From Dictyocoela muelleri (Eukaryota; Microsporidia): a DNA stretch of 15,416 bases. The DNA lies in NCBI GenBank assembly GCA_016256075.1, contig SDVU01000314.1, positions 1-15,416 of the forward strand, given 5' to 3'. Position 1 is the first letter of the stretch; each line of letters opens with the position of its first letter. The position numbers and the translations under genes were made by a program. The notes under the pieces are model-generated. The model saw nothing but the letters and a program-made list of their open reading frames with translations, had not been told where the DNA came from and searched no databases. Below are positions 9,790 through 15,416 of this stretch, piece by piece.

Positions 9790-12511
9790 CTGAAATTTTT
9801 GTTTCAAAAGTATTATTTCTTAGCTATTCGACTTCTAAAATATTACCCCGAACTAAAATTTCAGATAAATAAAATATATATGATAATATTGAAATTAAGA
9901 TGAAATAAAAAAAATACCTTCTCTTAAATACATACCTCTTTAAAATTACATTTTTATGAATTTTATAATTTCATAACCCAATTAGCGTCTATAATTCAAG
10001 TTAAAAAAAAATAAATTAAACTCTGAAATCTTTAATTTCTAAAGATATATATAACCATAATAAAAATAATATCTATTATCAGCATGTATAATATAAATAT
10101 TGAAGGTTGAAGTATAATTACTAATACAAGGCATATCTTTATTTAAATACATTTTTTATTAGCGAAATCCTTTTCTCATATTATTCGTTGAAATAATTTA
10201 AATTTCTTTATTCTAAAATTAAAGTTGGATCTTAATTATTTAATTGAAATCGAATTGTTTTCTAATATCTATAGATATATAAAATTTTTTATATTTATGC
10301 AATGAACTTAATTAAATTTCTATTTAGAACAATAAATTTTAAAATAACAATGTGCATAGAAATTTATTTTTGTATTTTACGATTTATTATTTTAAAAATT
10401 TTCCGAAAAAAACTTAAATATATTTCAATATTTTATTACACCTCCGAATTGCATTACTAAAATAACAATATATATTATATTCGCTATAGTAAATTTTATC
10501 TTATAACTATATTTTATGTATTGTAATATAAATTATAAAAATAGACAATCAAGGGGAATTTTATAACTTTATGAATAAGTAGTCATAAAATAGCCGTTTA
10601 AACTATTTATTTTTTGAATGATCTATCTAACTTCTAGAATGAATACTTAATATTGCACATGTAGGTTATGCTACTTTTTTTTATTATTCGACGCATTCAA
10701 TAATTTCCGAGATTTTTTAAAGAGACTAAAAAAATATTTATTTTGAGAATAGATATTCTACATTTAAACCTCTTAATATTCTATTTTATTCTAAATTGAA
10801 ATTTATTTAGGAATTCACATTGTTACTCGGTTCTAATTTTATTCAAAACATGAAAGTCCATTATATTTTTACCAAAAGCTCATATATTTTTGGCATGAAT
10901 AGATAGGTATCTGAATCGACTATTTAATAAAAAGAAAACTGTCACTTGGCATAAGACTTAATATTGATGTAAGCTTCACATGCTCTACATTAATCATAAA
11001 ATAAATGTTGTTCGAAGAATATATTTTTCCGCATTATTTGTGCTATTGGACGAGCATATATTTTTAGAAAAATATAAATAAAGTTTTTATCAATATTCTT
11101 TAGGCACTCTTTCATACAGATTTTTTTCAAACAACCTCTGTTATATTTTCACTTTAAGAATAAACTCTTATAAATTCCGTCAAATTTTCTTGTGCGTTAC
11201 AATCTAATCTTCAGATCTTAACGCCACTTATGTATAATTATAGATTTTGTCTCTCTTACATTGTCGAACTACTAAAAAACAAAGATTATATAAAGATCGA
11301 GCCTATAAATATGTCATTGAACTGATTAATTTTTATGACTCTAACAAAATAAATTGTGGTACGCATACATAAACATTTTTTATAAAAATATAATCTCTTA
11401 TCTTATTTTACTTAGAATAGCCAGGTTAACATAAAATCTTATGGCTAAAATCAAGAGAATGTCTATATATGATATATCTCAATCTATTTCAACTATTTTA
11501 ACTTTTTTCTATAATTATGTTTTCTAATGATTTTAAATGCTTTACAAAGAACTATGAATTAATTCTCTATAACATAGTATAAATTTCTATCAGTAATTCT
11601 TACATTCTAGTAAAGATTCTATTGATTATATTAATATTTCTCTTCTATTCCTATATTTTTTTTAATGAGATATAATAAGTGTTATATAAAATTTTTAATT
11701 TCGTCGGATAAACTATAAGGCCTGATATTCCCATGCACAAAATATGGGCTACAATGTGATTTATTTTTTAGATAATATTTACCCTATAGAAGAGATAAAA
11801 ATACTATTTTTGCATATAAATTATAAAACATTATGCCAGTAAACAATGATTATAATTGCGTACAATACAGTATATGTCGGGATTAACTGCTATCACATAA
11901 AAGATTTATAATTTATATTAGAAAGCTATACTACAGAGAATAATGTAAAATAAAACATACTATTGGTTTTATAGCAACTGTAAGCTTGTCAAAAATAACA
12001 ATAAAGACAGAAAAAATTTACCAGATTGAATAGTAAGTCCGGTTAAATATTGAAAAAAAATCATAAATAAATAGCGAATTTCTTAGAGATAAGAATAATA
12101 TAACAAGGATATATTAAGATTTTTTATTAATTTAAAAATAGAGCTTTTGTATTATTAGCAGAGAAGCAACGTATAATTTTAAAGTACGAAACAAATAAAA
12201 ATGATAATAATGTTTGTTGAAATCTTCAAAGGAAAAAAAATATAAATTTGTGCGCAATAGTTAACTTTTTTTAATGTAAAATTTTTTGTTTAACACATAC
12301 AAAAAAATTTTATTTGTCAAGATATAATCATAGGAATGAATAATACATATAAAAGTTTGATAATGTAAAATCTACTTATTTTTTTAGTCTAGTCTTTAAT
12401 TTTTTTATATTACGTAAATTGTGCTTTAAATAAATAATATTATTTTATATGTTATTATGCTTTGTACCTAGGACGGTGTATGTTTTTTTAATGATTGTTT
12501 TTGTTAATTAA
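9790..12511. other. A+T-rich stretch without recognised features
   Basis: 2.7 kb without a supportable gene. On the minus strand between about 11220 and 10740 one frame has somewhat fewer stops than expected and gives a 62-codon open run near 11040, but no family motif appears, and runs of that length arise by chance at this composition. No repeats, RNA folds or element ends were seen until the 126-bp repeat at 12512. Confidence 0.5.
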
Positions 12512-12637
12512 TGCCGAACCCCAGATCGACACCCACACCAGATCAACACCCCACCCAGATCAACACCCACCCCAGTTCTACACCTCCTAATCAACACTTA
12601 ACTCTAATAAGCCCCGCGCCTAATAATTCAACCTAAA
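12512..12637 (-). repeat. Right copy of 126-bp inverted repeat
   Basis: This is the inverted partner of bases 1-126, C/A-rich on the plus strand. The five differences are three single substitutions plus a two-base swap that moves a T within a G run. The 17-bp units are all retained, and read from the outside inward they have the same order as in the left copy. Outward of 12637 the sequence (TGCCTCCTTTC) cannot be compared with the left flank, which is outside the window. Inward, the two copies diverge at once, which places the inner boundary at 126 on the left and 12512 on the right. Confidence 0.9.
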
Positions 12638-12989
12638 TGCCTCCTTTCTAAAATGAGCCTAATGTAGTCCACCTTTTCGCCACTTTCTGACAATCAACAG
12701 TTTTTTGATATTACTTAAAACTAAATAAATTTATAAAAAATCAAAAATTTAAAAAATGGTTTTAAATTCATTAAATAAGTTATTTAATCGTCGTTTATTC
12801 TCTTTTTAAGAAAAGCGAATTTAAAAGTCACTAAAATATAATAAAAAAAAATATTTTTTTAAATAAAACATATTAATTTCATAGTCGTGAAACTTAAAAT
12901 ATGTATAATATTTAAGTTTTTAATATTTTAATTTTTTACTCCTTATATTTCCCTCCCATAATCACCATTTTTATATTTCCCCCATGAAG

Positions 12990-13007
12990 CGGAGGGAAAC
13001 CCCTCCG
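12990..13007. other. GC-rich hairpin CGGAGGG / CCCTCCG
   Basis: CGGAGGG (12990-12996) and CCCTCCG (13001-13007) form a perfect 7-bp stem around AAAC, followed by a run of seven or more A. Just upstream, TTATATTTCCC occurs twice (from about 12944 and 12970), the second copy running into CCCCCATG. In such A+T-rich DNA this concentration of C and G is conspicuous. It may be the end of another mobile element; a termination or translation signal is possible but nothing adjacent supports it. Confidence 0.5.
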
Positions 13008-13126
13008 AAAAAAAGTATAAAATTTTTATGCTGAACTTTATAAATTTCAGATGTAATTAAGAGGTTTGACTTTTTATTTATTTTTTAAGGTCATAATATG
13101 AAAATAAATTATTGAAAAGTATGTCG

Positions 13127-13170
13127 GTGCCAATCTGGCGTGAGATATGATCTGGCGTTCGACAATTAAT
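13127..13170 (+). repeat. Decayed relative of the inner part of the 126-bp repeat
   Basis: The sequence GTGCCAATCTGGCGTG, then GATCTGGCGTTCGACAAT, aligns with bases 89-128 of the left repeat (GTGTTGATCTGGTGTG, then GATCTGGGGTTCGGCAAT), including two ATCTGG units at 17-bp spacing and the closing GTTCG-CAAT. About 29 of 40 positions match. The orientation is that of the left copy, opposite to the nearby right copy, and the outer 45 bases are not recognisable. It suggests an older insertion of the same repeat family just outside the bracketed unit. Confidence 0.6.
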
Positions 13171-13363
13171 ATCACAAAACTTTAATTTCGTCCTTTATGT
13201 TACGAAAGGATTACAATTTGTTTGCGTATTTTTTATTACTTTTATATATATGTATTATATTATTAGAAAAAATGTTATATTATTTTATTCATTATTTTCG
13301 CGGGTAGATCAAATGTATATTTTGAGAAATTTTTAAAAAATAAAATATTTTTATATTATATTT

Positions 13364-14484
13364 GGATCAAGTAAATTATCTTTCCCAACAGGGGGATATA
13401 ATTTACTTGATAAAAATATATTTTTTTAACCCCACAAAATGAAAAGATAAACGATTTTCGAAACTGTCGTTTTGAAAATGATGACAGCATCAAAAAAAAT
13501 GTTTTACGTAACCTTCGTGTATTGGGCGTTTTACGTTCTAAAGAGCCATGTTCTAGCTGCAAAAAAGATATGTGTTTAAAAGACATAACAGACCACATTG
13601 ATGGTCAGGCGTGGGTGTGTAAAAATTATCATTGTGGTGATTATAAAAACACTATATCTATAAAACAAGAATCAATATTTGCTAATTTTAGATTGTCTTT
13701 GTCATATATGTTTCTTTTTATTTACTGCTGGTCTTCGTCAAAAACATAGCGGATGTGTGTAAAGACTATTCGGTATCAATACCGACACTTATTAAAATAT
13801 ATGATTTACTGCGAACTGTGGTTACGCAGTAAATAGAAATAGAACCTAATCGACTAGGAGGACCGGGAATAATATGCCAAATTGATGAATCTATGTTTGT
13901 TAATAAAATAAAACATAATAGAGGCCGCATTCCTCGTGCCCAAATATGGGTTTTCGGCATTGTGGACACCAGTAAATATTCATTGGTAGCGTATATGCAA
14001 ATAGTGCTGATAGATCTGCTACCACACTATTGCCTATCATTCGTAGATTTTGTAGACCAGGAACAATTATTCATTCTGACATGTAGGCTGGGTATAGAGA
14101 ACTCACAAACCAAACAGGGCTTGATCATTTCACAGTAAACCATAATCTAAATTTTGTCACACAGAAACGAAGGTACATACGCAGCACATCGAATCTTTTT
14201 GGTTTGTGCAAAAACTTAAAATAAAGAAAATGAAAAGTGTCCGGTCAGCAAAGCTAGGCGAATATCTTTATGAATTCATGTGGAAAAGTCAAAACAGAGA
14301 GCGTAATTTCAAAATTTATTGAAATTACATAAAGTGGACAATTAATAAAAATTTTAGGTTATTTTTTTATTGTATGATTACAATTATCTTACCAACAGAA
14401 ACGGTAAAATTTATTTTACTTAATCTTCCTAAGGGGAAGATAATTGACTCGATATTTTTCAGGGAGAGATAATTTTCTTGATCC
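13364..14484 (+). mobile_element. Merlin B transposon (degenerate, both ends present)
   Basis: The element is bounded by 23-bp terminal inverted repeats at 13364-13386 (GGATCAAGTAAATTATC...) and 14462-14484 (reverse complement GGATCAAGAAAATTATC...), matching at 21 of 23 positions. Each end also has an inner copy in inverted orientation: 13391-13411 lies 4 bases from the left repeat and forms a near-perfect hairpin with it (18 of 21), and 14433-14453 lies just inside the right repeat (also 18 of 21). The flanking 8-9 bases (TTATATTT on the left, CACTTTTC on the right) do not match, so no target duplication remains. The total length of 1.12 kb and one transposase fit the Merlin superfamily. Confidence 0.9.
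13414..14322 (+). pseudogene. Merlin B transposase, IS1595/ISXO2-like (DD36E), broken
   Basis: The first open piece (13414-13749, no in-frame ATG at its start) carries the zinc ribbon: EPCSSCKKDMC, then WVCKNYHCGDY. The helical linker and first half of the catalytic domain follow in another frame: CQIDESMF with Asp at 13884-13886 and IPRAQIWVFGIVDTS. RSATTLLPIIRRFC leads to IIHSDM (second Asp at 14078-14080) and VNHNLNFV in a third frame, and VHTQHIESFWFVQKLK (Glu at 14191-14193) returns to the first. Spacings of about 64 and 36-37 residues match Merlin A and the DD36E pattern. There are three frame changes (near 13747, 14005 and 14160) and in-frame stops at 13830 and 14081; the TGA at 14320 may be the true end or another lesion. 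All catalytic residues survive. It is inactive as it stands. Confidence 0.93.
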
Positions 14485-15339
14485 CACTTTTCTTTAAATT
14501 ATTTTTATTTAATATCGAGATGACCTTTACTGATGATTTTCACGAGATTTATGTTTGCTAATATAGATAATTATTTTTTCTAGTTATACTATACAAAATC
14601 TAAATAACCAAAAAAAACGATTATTGCTTTCTGACATGTCTTTGGAACGTTTTTCAATATAAAAAAACCTTTTTGTTCATTTATCATTATTTAAAATGCG
14701 AAAGATATTTTTTTACTTTTTTTCCGCATCTTAATATAATAATATCTGGATTTTTTTATTCACTATGAAAAGCAGTTACCTTTAATTTGTACGAATAAAT
14801 CTTATATTTGAGGTAATATATAGTGATCAGTTTTATTAATCTTTTTTCAATTGTCTGTAATATACTGCCAAACTCTTATCACCGTTTTTATTTAGAATCT
14901 ATAAATCAGCGGAAGAAAAATTAGACGTGCATGGTCCTATTATTATGTCTTTAGTTAAGTATTTATCAGGGGAAAGGTCTTTTTCTATTATTCTTAATTA
15001 AATATTTTATTATTTCTTCTGATATGCCTTTTCGATGTCAATTAAATCTAATGTTCAGTTCCGGGTATTAAGCCGACGTTAGATATTGAAGCTTCGTTGG
15101 TATGTAGTAGGGACTTTAATTTATCTGAGAGCTATTAATTAACATTATCATAAATTTTACTAAGTTCATCAATTTTAGGTTTAGCTCATTTACCAATGAA
15201 AACAAAATAATCACAAAGTTTTTATATTTTATAAGCATCTCAGGTCTTGTTCGAAAATAGGCCTACTTTTTTTAAAAAAAAATTTAACGTAGGCATTTTT
15301 CCTAACAAAAGATAATTTGAAAAATTTGAAAAAAATCAC
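14485..15339. other. Spacer with faint minus-strand coding-like remnant
   Basis: Apart from the low-confidence remnant listed separately, this stretch is A+T-rich. A less A+T-rich patch occurs at 15050-15130. GCCTAC (near 15261) and GTAGGC (near 15290) flank a T/A run and could form a weak stem. No terminator, RNA or promoter could be supported. Confidence 0.4.
14570..15240 (-). pseudogene. Possible unrecognised coding remnant
   Basis: Read on the minus strand, several open pieces follow one another with residue use that looks more protein-like than the surroundings, for example LSDKLKSLLHTNEASISNVG, LDLIDIEKAYQKK and DKYLTKDIIIGPCTSNF. The DNA between about 15050 and 15130 is also less A+T-rich than its flanks. 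The whole stretch is broken many times and I recognise no family. A reverse-transcriptase-like motif (LIDIEKAY) was considered but the flanking residues do not support it. It could be an ancient element gene, a host pseudogene, or chance. Confidence 0.25.
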
Positions 15340-15416
15340 GGATCATGTAAAATATCTGTCGCTGAGCGACAGATGTTTTACATGATACAAAATGGCGACA
15401 GATGTTTTACATGATG
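15340..15416 (+). mobile_element. Left end of a Merlin-type element, cut by the window edge
   Basis: GGATCATGTAAAATATCTGT... (15340-15362) matches the Merlin B terminal repeat at 19 of 23 positions, including the first six bases. It is followed at once by an inverted copy: 15342-15363 and 15365-15386 pair at 21 of 22 positions around a single base, a nearly perfect palindrome. A direct copy of the right arm follows at 15395-15415, 29 bases after the previous one, joined by ACAAAATG. The same plan of terminal repeat plus inverted neighbour is seen in Merlin B. Whether this leads into a coding element or a miniature one lies beyond the window. Confidence 0.75.

Larger units (their letters stand above)
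1..12637. mobile_element. Possible large element bounded by the 126-bp inverted repeats
   Basis: Long, 96% identical inverted repeats bracket 12.4 kb, which is how a large DNA transposon or a composite unit would look. No intact gene and no recognisable product that could move the whole unit was found inside; the contents are a miniature element, a Tigger fossil, a Merlin fossil and tRNA-derived repeats. It may therefore be a non-autonomous or composite element, a segment filled by later insertions, or simply two independent copies of a short repeat in opposite orientation. The left edge is cut by the window and no target duplication can be tested, so treating this as one element is inference. 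Confidence 0.35.
12638..13363. other. Spacer between right inverted repeat and Merlin B
   Basis: Mostly A+T-rich. It contains a GC-rich patch at about 12950-13007 with a small hairpin and, at 13127-13170, a decayed relative of the inner part of the 126-bp repeat (both listed separately). No protein gene was recognised. Confidence 0.55.

Noticed and set aside
10740-11220. Minus-strand frame with reduced stop density as a pseudogene
   Set aside because: Stop counts over the wider interval are close to expectation for this composition and no family motif was found.
1-12637. The bracketed unit as a Polinton or other virus-like element
   Set aside because: Long inverted ends and size would allow it, but no polymerase, integrase, capsid or protease trace was seen inside, and the recognised contents are ordinary DNA transposons.
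13364-14484. A bacterial IS1595 insertion or bacterial contamination
   Set aside because: Base composition matches the rest of the window, and the terminal repeat is related to that of another element nearby, so Merlin of a eukaryotic genome is the simpler reading.
15013-15051. LIDIEKAY as reverse transcriptase motif A of a LINE
   Set aside because: Only one short motif matches; the expected neighbouring motifs are absent on both sides.

Overview
This window looks like gene-poor, transposon-filled nuclear DNA from a eukaryote with a very A+T-rich genome (about four-fifths A+T by eye). I find no intact protein gene. What can be recognised are two decayed Merlin transposases (the eukaryotic relatives of bacterial IS1595/ISXO2), one decayed pogo/Tigger transposase, a short non-autonomous element, a tRNA-derived repeat and several element ends. 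Merlin and Tigger elements in gene-poor A+T-rich DNA would fit a large-genome microsporidian (Nosema or Hamiltosporidium type). No host gene is present to confirm that, and an A+T-rich animal or another protist is possible.

The main architecture is a 126-bp G-rich repeat at 1-126 that returns inverted at 12512-12637 with 5 differences. It brackets about 12.4 kb. Each copy carries 17-bp tandem units opening with GATCTGG. The left copy starts at base 1, so its outer edge is cut off. A third, weak, partly matching piece lies outside the pair at 13127-13170.

Inside the bracket, left to right: a featureless A+T-rich stretch; a 127-bp miniature element (3197-3323) with terminal inverted repeats and a perfect 8-bp target duplication; a tandem duplication (3372-3549); a Tigger-like transposase fossil on the minus strand (5380-6453) with HTH, CENP-B-type and DDE parts; Merlin A on the plus strand (6983-7692), whose whole catalytic domain still reads in one frame; and two diverged head-to-tail units of about 400-475 bp (8920-9789), one of which keeps a tRNA-like A box and B box on the minus strand. 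About 2.7 kb before the right repeat shows nothing I can support.

Right of the bracket lie Merlin B (13364-14484), with matching ends and a broken transposase, a faint unrecognised coding-like remnant (about 14570-15240, minus strand), and at the window edge (15340-15416) the end of a further element whose terminal repeat matches that of Merlin B at 19 of 23 positions.

Three elements (3197, 13364, 15340) begin with GGATCA, and two of them fold their terminal repeat into a hairpin with an adjacent inverted copy. This suggests one family of Merlin-type transposase mobilised both the coding and the miniature elements. No genes appear to work together as a pathway; the window is a record of repeated insertion and decay.
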